A stretch of DNA of 26,316 nt, from positions 1-26,316 of the IMG/VR virus record IMGVR_UViG_3300021093_000316, one strand, 5' to 3'. The notes under the pieces were generated by a model. The model was not told the DNA's origin and did no database searches. It saw only the letters and a list, made by a program, of their open reading frames with translations. The position numbers and the translations under genes were made by a program. The DNA comes from a virus. This document shows positions 1 to 8,602 of this stretch, one piece after another (within the stretch, counting starts at the first letter, position 1; every line of letters starts with the position of its first letter).

Positions 1-3000
1 GCAAAATTCTGCCTTCATCCGAAAGCAATTGTTGTGCATTTTTTGCTGCGTTTAAACGCTGTTCAGCCAAGGCTACAGTTGGTCTGTTGCCGAATCCATC
101 AACTAAGTCAGGGTCAACAAGTACTGTGGAACCACCACGGCTTTTTAAATCAGGTAATACAAGTTTACCTACGCCATTAGCACGCATCCAGTTAAGCAGT
201 TCTGGCTCTTTACCTTGCCAAGCATCACGAGTGCGAATTGTGCCTTTAGAAACACCAAGAATTGTTTGAAGTTCTGGATAATCAGCCAAGTCAAGACCTT
301 GACGAGTTCTGGCTTGTCCTGAGTATTGCTGCATTGAGCGCAAATCTACAGTTTTGCCGTATACCTTTTGACCAATGGTTACGCCTTCTCTGCCAGGTTT
401 ACGGATACGGAACTGTGCGGTGGTTAGTAACTCTTGTGAAACTGTATTTGGGTCAATAGATGTCCAGCGCCCAGTTGAAGCATTAAGAACTTGTACTTCA
501 TTACCATTGTTAACACTATTGATAAAACCATCACGCATATCTGCAGCCACTGTTTGTAACGCAGCAGATGGTTGGCGCTTTGCTGGCTTCTTTGGAAGGA
601 TAGCCTGTACTTTAATATCTAAAGTACCTCTACGAACACTACTATCGCCTGCGTATGGCTTTACTTCTACTACTTTAAATCTTGTTCCAGGTGGAAGTAA
701 AACTTCTTTTTCTGCTGCTATGTAACCACTTGAAGGTCTAGCACCAAAAGGTGTAAGCGATGTATTGGTTGCCTCAATATCTAATCCAGGATGACCTTTG
801 GGCAATTCAATTTCAAGTACATTTCCACCTCTAAAAGTAGATGCAACATCATATTCTTTAGATGTTGAAATAAAAGCATTATCTTTGATAATATCGCCAA
901 CTCTTGCATTAGCGTAAATATCTCTTGTAACGCCACGATATACCGTTGTTGGTTGGACTATAACGCTGCGTTGAATTACGCGTTTAAGTCCTTCTACATA
1001 TTTTTTTTGAGATGAATTTAAAGGTTCTGGAGTAACATCATCAGGAAAAGCAAAAAGATTACCGCGTAATTTGGCTTGTTCTGGACCTACTACTCCTTGG
1101 ACATAAGGTGCAACAAAGTCATTGTATTCTTCAATAGATATACGACTTGCAACTTCTGGAGTACCAATTTCTGCGCCTGGAGCAAGTTCAATATTCCTAG
1201 GCAGAGGATAAGCCCTACCAGAAATACGCTTGTAAATTTCAGATGCGCTAATGACTGGCATGGCCGAGGTTGCATAGCGCTCTGCCATATCCTCAGTAAA
1301 GTTCATTGCTAGAGGGCGTGTATTATCTAAAGCGTTAATTGGCGCTGGTGAACCATGATACAAGTATTCGCCAGTTGCGTATTGGAATACATCAATGGCT
1401 TCTTTGTACTGTTCATCAGTAAGTCTACCCATGCGGTATAAACGCTCAATAGATTCTAGGAATACATCAAAATCTTGAAGCGCTCGCTCAGATGCAATAA
1501 GCAAAGATTGCTTATCTGCAAACTCGCTACGCAACGCTACAGAATCCTCACGCAATCCTTGTGCTACAAGTCTGCGGTCTGTTAAGCGTTCAATATCCCG
1601 AACACGATTTGTGTACCAACCTTTAAATCCTTCTCGGTTAATATCACCAAATGCCATAAGTCCATAGCCCTTAGCAAGAATGGATAAACTTGCTTCAGTT
1701 AGGTTACGAACAGTATAGCCAAGACGAAGAAGGACAGAGGCTTTCCAAAGGTCATTAAGAACGCCAGTTGTATATCGCCAAGAATCTGGGTCAGTAATTT
1801 CAGATGTGCGGTTTAAGGTATTAAGAACGCCTTTATTCTTTTCAATAACACGAGAATAGTTGGCGAGGTCTACCATAGGCAGTGCGTTAGCACCTTGGCG
1901 CTCTAGGTATGGAATCTTAAGGATTACATCATCGCCAGTCATTAAGAACTTACGGTCCTTAATCATCTGTCGCGCAGTTTCGCGGCGAGCCTTATATTGA
2001 CTCCAGATAACTTGACCAGCCTCATCGCTGATTCCAAGTTTTTTATTAATTAAAGAAATAGATAAATCTTCAAATGATTCAACAACGCGAGCGCGGAGTT
2101 CTGGAACTCCACCAGATTGTATGTAATCATTAAGATGGCGTTCAATTACAGGATTTGCTTCATCTCCAACAATACGGCGTAGTAAAGTTCCAAATGCTGT
2201 TAATTCATTGTATGAATCAGAGTCATTAAGATTAATATAACCTGATGGGGTTTCTTGAAAAGAATCGCCAACTTTCCTAATACCAAAATTTATTACTGCT
2301 ACAAGAGGATGATACCTAGTTGGCTGAAAATACGCAACAGTTGGGAACTTGCTTGGTTCGTTTAAATCAACACCTTTTACTTTAGCAGCACGGCGTTCAG
2401 CGCGATTCATAGCCATCTTTTCAAAGGCTGGTTTACCAAATGTGCGTTTAGTTAAAGCATTGCCATTTACATGTAATTTATTTAATGCTTGGAAATATGA
2501 ATTGTTATCAAGATTTGCAATATAATCACTGGCTGCATCAAGGACATTAATATCATCTACGATTCCATTGGTAGGAACTCCGTCAAGAATCATCATGTCA
2601 ACTTTAGACACATCTTTTGTTTTATCAAAAACAAATGCTAGTTCTTTGCGTTTATCTACAAGACGACCCATTGCTTCTGTATTACGCAAGGCTGTAGCCA
2701 TAAGTGTATCAGCAACATCGTCTACGGTATCTGCTTGACCCAGCAAGTAAGATAAAGTATCTGGGTCATTAGATGCTTGGACCAATGGATGTTGGCGAAT
2801 TACAGTTTGGTCACTTTTAGCCATCCACGAAAGCGTGTTGTAAATCTCTCCGCCTTCTTCTTTTCCTTCATTTATTGTGCGGGCTAGTGCTGTTGGTGAC
2901 ATGATTTGCACATTGCGAAGAGTGCGAGGCATAAAGAAATCTTTTGCAAGGGTTGCAGCGTTTGCATCACGCGCTCCCATAGGGCGGGTCACTAATGCCT

Positions 3001-3565
3001 TACGAGCAAGGCCAACGCCTTTAGCAAACTTACCCAATGGGTCTGTTACTGTGGTAAAAAATGTGTCAATAGAACCACTAAGTGTGCGTGCTGCCCAATC
3101 AGTTTCAAATATTTTGCGGTCTTTTGAATTAAAAATATCAAAATCGCCTTGAAAAGACTCTGTACCTGGAGTTAATTTTGCTGTTAAATACGAAATTGCT
3201 TGACCTGGAGAAATTTCTTGGCGATTTTCCCAAGATTTTTTTGCATTGCCAGTAGCAAGAGTTGTTACTGCTGCAGATAATGGCTCACGAAGGTATCTAC
3301 CACCAGTTTCGTAAGAAAGCATTGCTGTTGGCATTAAAACTTTATTGAAAGCAAACCCTACTGGCTTGCGAATTGGATAAGATAGTCCTAAAACCGTAGA
3401 GCGAAATGTATCTCCTGCTATGTTAAACGCATCAGAAACCCAGTTTTTATCGTTTGACGAAACAGTAGCAAGGTCAAATAATAAAGTTGGTAAGCCAATC
3501 TCGTTGGCAAATCCATTTTTTGATAGTTTCTTGGCTGCATTACCAAGCGTTTCGCTAAAACTCAT
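1..3565 (-). CDS. Giant virion-associated protein with ADP-ribosyltransferase domain (partial, C-terminus off window)
   Basis: The reading frame is open from an ATG at 3565 to the left edge, giving 1188 codons with no stop, so the protein is longer than that. The ATG overlaps the TGA of the upstream gene (ATGA), so translation is probably coupled. Residues 1-730 are mostly charged and look helical; I recognise no domain there. Residues about 874-960 carry a complete arginine-type mono-ADP-ribosyltransferase signature: Y-R877-G, then F-I-S900-T-S, then E952-K-E954 followed by VLLPPGTRF. These are the R, STS and ExE motifs of the ADPRT exoenzyme/VIP2 class. A second possible ART-like stretch (YHGSP, H737; NFTEDMAERYA) lies just before it. 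Its place after TerL and portal suggests a head-associated or injected virion protein, in the manner of T4 Alt; that role is inference. The domain call is fairly secure and the target is unknown. Confidence 0.85.
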   Translation of the reverse strand, partial: MSFSETLGNAAKKLSKNGFANEIGLPTLLFDLATVSSNDKNWVSDAFNIAGDTFRSTVLGLSYPIRKPVGFAFNKVLMPTAMLSYETGGRYLREPLSAAVTTLATGNAKKSWENRQEISPGQAISYLTAKLTPGTESFQGDFDIFNSKDRKIFETDWAARTLSGSIDTFFTTVTDPLGKFAKGVGLARKALVTRPMGARDANAATLAKDFFMPRTLRNVQIMSPTALARTINEGKEEGGEIYNTLSWMAKSDQTVIRQHPLVQASNDPDTLSYLLGQADTVDDVADTLMATALRNTEAMGRLVDKRKELAFVFDKTKDVSKVDMMILDGVPTNGIVDDINVLDAASDYIANLDNNSYFQALNKLHVNGNALTKRTFGKPAFEKMAMNRAERRAAKVKGVDLNEPSKFPTVAYFQPTRYHPLVAVINFGIRKVGDSFQETPSGYINLNDSDSYNELTAFGTLLRRIVGDEANPVIERHLNDYIQSGGVPELRARVVESFEDLSISLINKKLGISDEAGQVIWSQYKARRETARQMIKDRKFLMTGDDVILKIPYLERQGANALPMVDLANYSRVIEKNKGVLNTLNRTSEITDPDSWRYTTGVLNDLWKASVLLRLGYTVRNLTEASLSILAKGYGLMAFGDINREGFKGWYTNRVRDIERLTDRRLVAQGLREDSVALRSEFADKQSLLIASERALQDFDVFLESIERLYRMGRLTDEQYKEAIDVFQYATGEYLYHGSPAPINALDNTRPLAMNFTEDMAERYATSAMPVISASEIYKRISGRAYPLPRNIELAPGAEIGTPEVASRISIEEYNDFVAPYVQGVVGPEQAKLRGNLFAFPDDVTPEPLNSSQKKYVEGLKRVIQRSVIVQPTTVYRGVTRDIYANARVGDIIKDNAFISTSKEYDVASTFRGGNVLEIELPKGHPGLDIEATNTSLTPFGARPSSGYIAAEKEVLLPPGTRFKVVEVKPYAGDSSVRRGTLDIKVQAILPKKPAKRQPSAALQTVAADMRDGFINSVNNGNEVQVLNASTGRWTSIDPNTVSQELLTTAQFRIRKPGREGVTIGQKVYGKTVDLRSMQQYSGQARTRQGLDLADYPELQTILGVSKGTIRTRDAWQGKEPELLNWMRANGVGKLVLPDLKSRGGSTVLVDPDLVDGFGNRPTVALAEQRLNAAKNAQQLLSDEGRIL

Positions 3566-3993
3566 AGTACGCTTTTTAAATACCTAACATAGTTTCGGAA
3601 AGCATTGGAAGTCTGTGGCAGTTCTGCCATTACCGATAAATATGGAAGCGCTGCACGCATGCGGTCAGCATCTTCTCCTGTGGCTGTAGCATCATTAGCA
3701 TACATACTTTCTGTTCCCATGGTTGCCCCAGTGCGTACATCTTCATCTAATCTTTGTGTTTCAGCAGTTAGTGGCACAAGTTTTTGAGTGTTGTTGCTTC
3801 TAAATGGGCGTTGGCTAGATGGGGATGGCACATTTGAAAATGCAGGATTTTGACCCTCCATTTTAGCGGCAGTTTGCATTTCATAAAAATCTTCTGCATT
3901 GTCTATGCCTGCTGCATATCGTGCAGGTTGTCCATTGGTTCCAGCACCGCCTGTGCCAGATACTAAAAAATTATTCTTTGCTTCTTTTGCCAC
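3562..3993 (-). CDS. Small head-region protein of unknown function
   Basis: A 143-residue protein between portal and the giant ART protein. A longer frame opens at a GTG at 4005, but I choose the GTG at 3993 (MAKEAKNNF) because a strong GGGAGGG ribosome-binding site sits just before it. It is rich in Gly, Asn, Thr and Ala in the first half and more helical at the C-terminus. There are no transmembrane segments and no recognisable catalytic motif. Its TGA overlaps the next ATG. From position it could be a scaffold, head-tail or portal accessory protein, but nothing in the sequence decides this. The preceding gap (3994-4049) is short and shows no other gene. Confidence 0.7.
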   Translation of the reverse strand: MAKEAKNNFLVSGTGGAGTNGQPARYAAGIDNAEDFYEMQTAAKMEGQNPAFSNVPSPSSQRPFRSNNTQKLVPLTAETQRLDEDVRTGATMGTESMYANDATATGEDADRMRAALPYLSVMAELPQTSNAFRNYVRYLKSVL

Positions 3994-4049
3994 TTTCCCT
4001 CCCACTTAAGTTCGGATTTTAATTTTGTTAAACAGTTTTAAAATATTGT

Positions 4050-5870
4050 TTACGCGACTGGTAAACGCCTTACAAGGGAAGCCTGAAGGTTAGGCTCACC
4101 TCTTTGAGTTAAACTTGCTAAAAGTGATTGAACATCGGGTCTACCACCAGGAGCAATTTGTCCAGGTGCTACACCTTGCATACGACCTGTTGCAGACATA
4201 CCCATAGGAAGTTCGCCCTCACCTGGAGGGACCGCACCTGGTTGCCCAAGCATTTCGGGACTTACTACTTCAGGGGTCATCGCACCAGGTGGGGGATTCT
4301 TGGGCTGGAACGCATCTTGTACTGCCCTTTCAATAGAGGCACCTTTTTGGCGTTCGTTTATGACAGTAGATAATTTATACAAAATATCTGATGGGTCTTG
4401 TCCCTGAGAAGCAAGTGCTGGAATTGCTTGTGCGTAAGAAGCGATTGCTTGTTTCATTGCATCGCGTAAATCTTCTGCATCAACTTTTTCTTCTTCTTGA
4501 GTTGCATTAAAAGAGAAGGGCATCTGACGGCGTAGAAAGTCACGAGAAATTAATTTATCTCCACGAGCCTGTAAACCAAAAACTAATGCACGGTTTGGGT
4601 CAAGGCCTGCCATCAAGCCATACTGAACATCAACAGTGTAATCACCATCAATGTCGCGTGATGGTTTATATTTAATTGCGTATGGAACTCCATTGCGTGT
4701 ACCACGAAGTTCTTTTTCTATAGTGCCAAAAACTTTTTCATCAATCTTTAGTGCAACGCTAATAAGTTCTACGAAGGCACGAGCAAACATTGCATGGGCT
4801 GTTTTGATTTGTGTATCAAATCCACCCATAAGGGCTTGTACGCCACGACCTGTAACAATAGAGGCATCAATGTTTCCTGTGCGAGATTCAGGATAGCGAG
4901 AACCTAAACGAAGTTCTCCCTCAAGTACTTGCTGTTGTGCAAAAGCACCTGATGGTATTTCAATAGGCAATCTGCGAATATCGCCAGGTCTGTCAGTTCT
5001 AATAATAGCATCTGGTCCAAAGGCTAACTCATTTACATCTTGAGGGGCTACAAGGGGGGCTTGAACTGCTTTAGTGGCAGCCTCAAGCGATAGAAGTGCA
5101 TAACGAGCCTTTGCAACTTGAATTGCAAGAACATCGTCAAATTGACCCCGCGCTTGACCATCCAAAGATGGTCGTTGAACAATGCGTATTAAACATTCGC
5201 CAATTGGATTAGGCGCACGGTCAATAACAATATTGTTTCTTGATGGAACAAAAATTATGTCTTGGTCTTTGTCATGATAACGAACAATCTCCATCATAGA
5301 AGCAGTTGAATCTTTTTCATATAATAAATGAGCATATTCTGGATATGCGCTCATTAATTCTGTCAACGATTTTTTAATTCTTTGATACATGCCATGTGCT
5401 TTTCCAAATCTATCAATAATTGGATAGCATCCATAAGAATCTAAGAAACGGATACGCGGCATATTTTTTTCTAAATCAACCTCAACTTGAGCAGGTACAA
5501 AACCATAAGTTACATAACGGTCTGCTGCGCTAAACATTTGAGTTTGCATATCTGAGAAATCAATAATGCCGTTAACAATTTCTTCTCGCTTATCGGCTTT
5601 CTTGCGTTCTTTATCAGATACCATAGATGGGGAATTACAATTAAATGCGGGTAGTGGCGCTATAACCTCTGATAAATCACGAGCCGATATATCCACCATG
5701 TTTGAAACAATTGGGTTCTCAAACGGTCCATCTGGAAATAAATCTGGAAAAACATCGCGCATGCGACCCTTACGAACAAGAAGCACTTGTTCCATGCGGG
5801 TATCACGGTCAGAATACATTTGACGATAACGCTCATAATTATCTTTGATTTCGTCTAGCGAAAATGGCAC
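4050..5870 (-). CDS. Phage portal protein
   Basis: A protein of 606 residues, starting at GTG 5870 with a GGAGGTAGGT ribosome-binding site five bases upstream, 14 bp after the TerL stop. Size, position right after TerL, and overall composition fit a portal: the dodecameric ring at the head vertex through which DNA is packaged and ejected. The N-terminal 100 residues are helical and acidic. The middle has the mixed alpha/beta pattern of a portal, with a helical YALLSLEAATKA segment near residue 260. The last 100 residues are rich in Pro, Gly, Met and Gln, as in disordered portal tails. I rely mainly on synteny and size; no single catalytic motif exists for this family. A homology search would be expected to confirm it. 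Confidence 0.85.
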   Translation of the reverse strand: MPFSLDEIKDNYERYRQMYSDRDTRMEQVLLVRKGRMRDVFPDLFPDGPFENPIVSNMVDISARDLSEVIAPLPAFNCNSPSMVSDKERKKADKREEIVNGIIDFSDMQTQMFSAADRYVTYGFVPAQVEVDLEKNMPRIRFLDSYGCYPIIDRFGKAHGMYQRIKKSLTELMSAYPEYAHLLYEKDSTASMMEIVRYHDKDQDIIFVPSRNNIVIDRAPNPIGECLIRIVQRPSLDGQARGQFDDVLAIQVAKARYALLSLEAATKAVQAPLVAPQDVNELAFGPDAIIRTDRPGDIRRLPIEIPSGAFAQQQVLEGELRLGSRYPESRTGNIDASIVTGRGVQALMGGFDTQIKTAHAMFARAFVELISVALKIDEKVFGTIEKELRGTRNGVPYAIKYKPSRDIDGDYTVDVQYGLMAGLDPNRALVFGLQARGDKLISRDFLRRQMPFSFNATQEEEKVDAEDLRDAMKQAIASYAQAIPALASQGQDPSDILYKLSTVINERQKGASIERAVQDAFQPKNPPPGAMTPEVVSPEMLGQPGAVPPGEGELPMGMSATGRMQGVAPGQIAPGGRPDVQSLLASLTQRGEPNLQASLVRRLPVA

Positions 5871-5884
5871 ACCTACCTCCTGTT

Positions 5885-7741
5885 CTAATAAATGTCGCTT
5901 AGTGATACGGTATATTGTTTTGATTTGTCGTATGGAGTATGAAACATATTTAAACTGTTATGTGTACGAGCAAAGGTTCTTGCATTAGCAATACGGTCAC
6001 GACAGCCAAGTTCAGCAAACCAAAATGCCATTACGGTATCGGTTTTTTGTGATTTTGGAGAATCTGGATACCAAGTAATGAGTTGTTCAATTAAAGTTTT
6101 AATACCTTCTGAGGCATGGGTTGAGGGGAACTCAATGAGTGCATTTTCATCTTCCCAACCGTGAAATAGAGTCGTCAGGGATGCAACTCCGAAGTTCGTG
6201 TCCCATTTGTTTTGACCCGTGTGATGTTCTTTTAAGGTCGCACCCCGTGACGAAAGGTATTCCCGTACCTCACGGTCCTGAGTTAACATTGTTTGAAAAG
6301 CATTTTTTTCAATACGCCACTCAGAAATTTTATAGTCATCAGTCCAGTCTTTGATTAAACTTCTAATCTCATCTGGTTTCATTCCTGATTTATTTGACAC
6401 ATCTATCAAGTATCGTTTTTGAGTAGAAATATCAATGGCTAGACATACGGCTGCGGTGTAACCGCTACCTGCAGGGTCTAAACCAGCAATAACGATAAGT
6501 CCATCCATACCATTGGGTCTTACGCCTGCTTTGCCTTTTGGTATGCGCCCAACATTCCTAGCGCCATTAATAACACCTTTAATAGCATCGGATGGAAATG
6601 CTGAATCTTCGTGTACTTGTTGTTGTTGGTAAACCATTGCCCAAAGATTTGGAGATAGACGACTACGCTTTTTACTTAAAGCGCTACCATCCCATTTGCG
6701 GTATAGACCATCTGCATCAGGGTTACCTACTCCAGATATTGGAGCCATGTTGGTTTTAGCCCAGAGGGTTACCCACTTAGATGGGTCCTCATCAAATTCA
6801 AGAACCGCAGGTTGTGCAAAGTAAGTCCAAGGAGAACTCTCGTCAGGATAGCGCATGGGGTTGCGTACCTCAGAGTATAAATCTTTAGGGCGTAGGCGGG
6901 TGCCTATAATAAGAAGTTTGCCATCATTGTCATCAATACGGGACATAACCTCGGATTGAATCCAATCAATCTGCTTTTCATATTCATGTGCGTTAGTGTT
7001 ATCTACGCAGTCATCCATAATAATCAAGTCAGCGCGGGCACCATAAATATGGCCCCTAATACCAACAGCCTGTACGGTAGGGTCTTTTTCTCCTGAGTCG
7101 CGTGCCTCCGAAGAAAGGTAAATTAAGTCCTGCTTCCATGAATCAGAATTCTTTTCAAAACCACCTGGAGGTCCAAAGGTAAGTTGTAGGTCCTGATACT
7201 TAGGATGCGTTAGTCTGTTCTTAATGGAGAGCAGGAACTTTTGTGCCATAGCCTGTGTCTTAGACACAATCATGATTCTGATGTTTGGGTTCTGGCAAAT
7301 CCGATAGATTGCATAGTTGACCGTAATGGTCGTAGATTTTGCGTGTTCTGGAGGCGTGTTAACTATTAATAAATCTGAAGCACCCTGTTCATAGGTTATA
7401 GCAGGGTGTATATCCGTAGGTTGTCTACCCTCTAATAAATCTATCCAATGGCGTTGGTGTGTAAAAACACGGGTACCTAGATATTTCTCTGAAAACTCAG
7501 GGAAGGGTGGTACTTCCCTTCGCACTGAGCCAATCTCGCCCCTAGCGGTCATAGACCGCACTTTGTCTACAGCAGTGGCAAACTCTTGGTCTACCTTTCG
7601 GTAGTACTCATAGGTCTTAACACTCCTACCTACGGCATCCATAGCACGCTGGACAGAGTAGCCTTGCATTAAAAAATCAATAACTTGCTTCTTGATGGCA
7701 TCGCTTTGATGCGAAGCAGAGGTAGTTCGTTTTCTTTCCAT
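5885..7741 (-). CDS. terL: Terminase large subunit with N-terminal helix-turn-helix-like extension
   Basis: The ATPase-nuclease motor that packages phage DNA. I start it at ATG 7741 (MERKRTT), which has GGGAGA spaced correctly upstream; a TTG four codons earlier lacks this. An ATPase domain follows an N-terminal extension: a degenerate Walker A (PPEHAKST), Walker B with catalytic acid (LIIMDD), and a coupling motif (IIGTRLRP). The C-terminal half has the RNase H-like nuclease start (IAGLDPAGSG, first catalytic Asp) and later acidic residues. The first 60 or so residues (DAIKKQVIDFLMQGYSVQRA... TYEYYRK) resemble the helix-turn-helix of small terminases. No separate small terminase is visible in the window, so recognition may reside here or in a gene outside it. 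It is the first gene of the leftward late block and follows a long structured leader. Confidence 0.95.
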   Translation of the reverse strand: MERKRTTSASHQSDAIKKQVIDFLMQGYSVQRAMDAVGRSVKTYEYYRKVDQEFATAVDKVRSMTARGEIGSVRREVPPFPEFSEKYLGTRVFTHQRHWIDLLEGRQPTDIHPAITYEQGASDLLIVNTPPEHAKSTTITVNYAIYRICQNPNIRIMIVSKTQAMAQKFLLSIKNRLTHPKYQDLQLTFGPPGGFEKNSDSWKQDLIYLSSEARDSGEKDPTVQAVGIRGHIYGARADLIIMDDCVDNTNAHEYEKQIDWIQSEVMSRIDDNDGKLLIIGTRLRPKDLYSEVRNPMRYPDESSPWTYFAQPAVLEFDEDPSKWVTLWAKTNMAPISGVGNPDADGLYRKWDGSALSKKRSRLSPNLWAMVYQQQQVHEDSAFPSDAIKGVINGARNVGRIPKGKAGVRPNGMDGLIVIAGLDPAGSGYTAAVCLAIDISTQKRYLIDVSNKSGMKPDEIRSLIKDWTDDYKISEWRIEKNAFQTMLTQDREVREYLSSRGATLKEHHTGQNKWDTNFGVASLTTLFHGWEDENALIEFPSTHASEGIKTLIEQLITWYPDSPKSQKTDTVMAFWFAELGCRDRIANARTFARTHNSLNMFHTPYDKSKQYTVSLSDIY

Positions 7742-7903
7742 AGGTTCTCCCAAGACGAGGTATTTGGAGTCTTGGGGCTAAACTCCTAACCGAAGGCGAA
7801 GTCCAAACGAAGCCGAAGGTTAGGGCTTCTACTAGGGCGACCCCATAGGGTCGCAGTGTGTGTTCGGAGGCTCCGATAATTTTGCCTCCTCACTTACACT
7901 ATA
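7742..7903 (-). promoter_or_regulatory. Structured 5' leader of the terL late transcript
   Basis: Read on the minus strand, this stretch has a row of hairpins before the terL start. First, GGAGGC (7889-7884) can pair with GCCTCC (7871-7866), and this excludes the alternative TCGGAG/CTCCGA pair (7876-7864). Next is a 7-bp stem with a 4-base loop, GCGACCC/GGGTCGC (7854-7837). Then CCTAACC/GGTTAGG (7824-7785), and last an 8-bp stem CCCAAGAC/GTCTTGGG (7776-7749). The last stem runs into the ribosome-binding site GGGAGA, so it could limit TerL translation. A TATAGT hexamer at 7903-7898 could be a -10 box, but I see no good -35. The pairings are seen directly; regulation is inference. Confidence 0.55.
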
Positions 7904-7998
7904 GGTGTCCAAAAGGTCCTTAACGGACACTTTTGGGTGTGTGATTTACGCCACATTTATAGTAAATCAGTAAAAGTGCAGGTCAGAGCCACATTTAT
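7904..7998. promoter_or_regulatory. Cluster of operator-like inverted and direct repeats
   Basis: Upstream of the possible terL -10 box are overlapping inverted repeats built on GTGTCC/GGACAC and CCAAAAG/CTTTTGG (about 7905-7936). A separate perfect repeat is GATTTAC (7943-7949) with GTAAATC (7962-7968), spacer 12. An 11-bp direct repeat GCCACATTTAT occurs at 7950-7960 and 7988-7998. The arrangement looks like binding sites for one or more regulators between the divergent late and early transcription units. No protein has been assigned to them. Confidence 0.4.
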
Positions 7999-8602
7999 GG
8001 GGGGCGAGGACTAGCAAAGTTATATAAGTAGATACATACGCACGCACACGCCGCGTTTTTAAAAACCCTGGGGTGCGATTTTGCATCGCGCACCCGCTCT
8101 CTGCATAGTGTTTAAACCCTGCACGCTGCAATGCTGCACCGCTCGCACGCCCACTAGCAGCACTGGCGCGGGTTAAGGCGCTTAATCTGCATTGATAGCG
8201 CCCCCGCTCTGCACCAATCGCCCCGCGCCCCGCGTTTAAACATCAAGCAGGCTCGCAACCTCCACCGCCTGCATCAATCGCACAGGGCAGGCAGAGGCTC
8301 ATAAGTTACCGATGAGTAACAGGGCAAAACTTAAACAAAACAGCAAGCAATCTCACTTGCTCAATATCTTAAGATGCAAAAAGATAGCGTAAAACACTGG
8401 TTTGCTCATGGTTACTCACTGGTAACTTGCAGCCCACCGCGTAAACAAGCAACCCACTTTGAGCCAGTGGCAAAAAGTAAAAGCGTTTAAACCCCTCAAA
8501 AAGCAGCGTCAAATAATGACTTTTAGGATGCTTGAGTTTAAACGCTAGCCGTGCCATGATGAGCCAGTGGCACCGCGCCACTCAAAGACTGGAGGCAAGA
8601 AA
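7999..8602. other. Non-coding control region, candidate origin or early promoter region
   Basis: About 600 bp without a convincing gene, between the divergent terL and early operons. The part from 8040 to 8290 is clearly richer in G+C than its surroundings. It holds a 12-bp palindrome GTTTTTAAAAAC (8055-8066), a long hairpin (GGGTGCGAT 8071-8079 with ATCGCGCACCC 8085-8095, one bulge), scattered CTGCA words, and two near-copies of GCAYCAATCGC (about 8210 and 8271). Then come an AGCAAG/CTTGCT hairpin (8342-8361), a 10-bp palindrome ATCTTAAGAT (8366-8375), a repeated GAGCCAGTGG (8461, 8561) and four GTTTAAAC sites (8110, 8234, 8485, 8536). This density of repeats fits a replication origin or multi-operator promoter region. 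I found no consensus promoter I would defend. Confidence 0.45.
8305..8426. promoter_or_regulatory. Two copies of a GTTAC-N6-GTAAC inverted repeat
   Basis: Two inverted repeats share identical 5-bp arms and an identical 6-bp spacer length: GTTAC (8305-8309) with GTAAC (8316-8320), and GTTAC (8411-8415) with GTAAC (8422-8426). The spacers differ in sequence. A GCTCAT word lies shortly before both. Conserved half-sites with fixed spacing and variable centres are what a dimeric DNA-binding protein would leave. They lie about 180-300 bp upstream of the first early gene. Confidence 0.45.

Noticed and set aside
50-57. GTTTAAAC as a cloning or vector artefact (it is a PmeI site)
   Set aside because: 27 copies embedded in intact genes with different flanks cannot come from a vector; the sites are part of the genome.
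8369-8581. 70-residue minus-strand open frame in the control region
   Set aside because: No ribosome-binding site at its start, no protein-like pattern, and it spans the repeats and palindromes of the control region.
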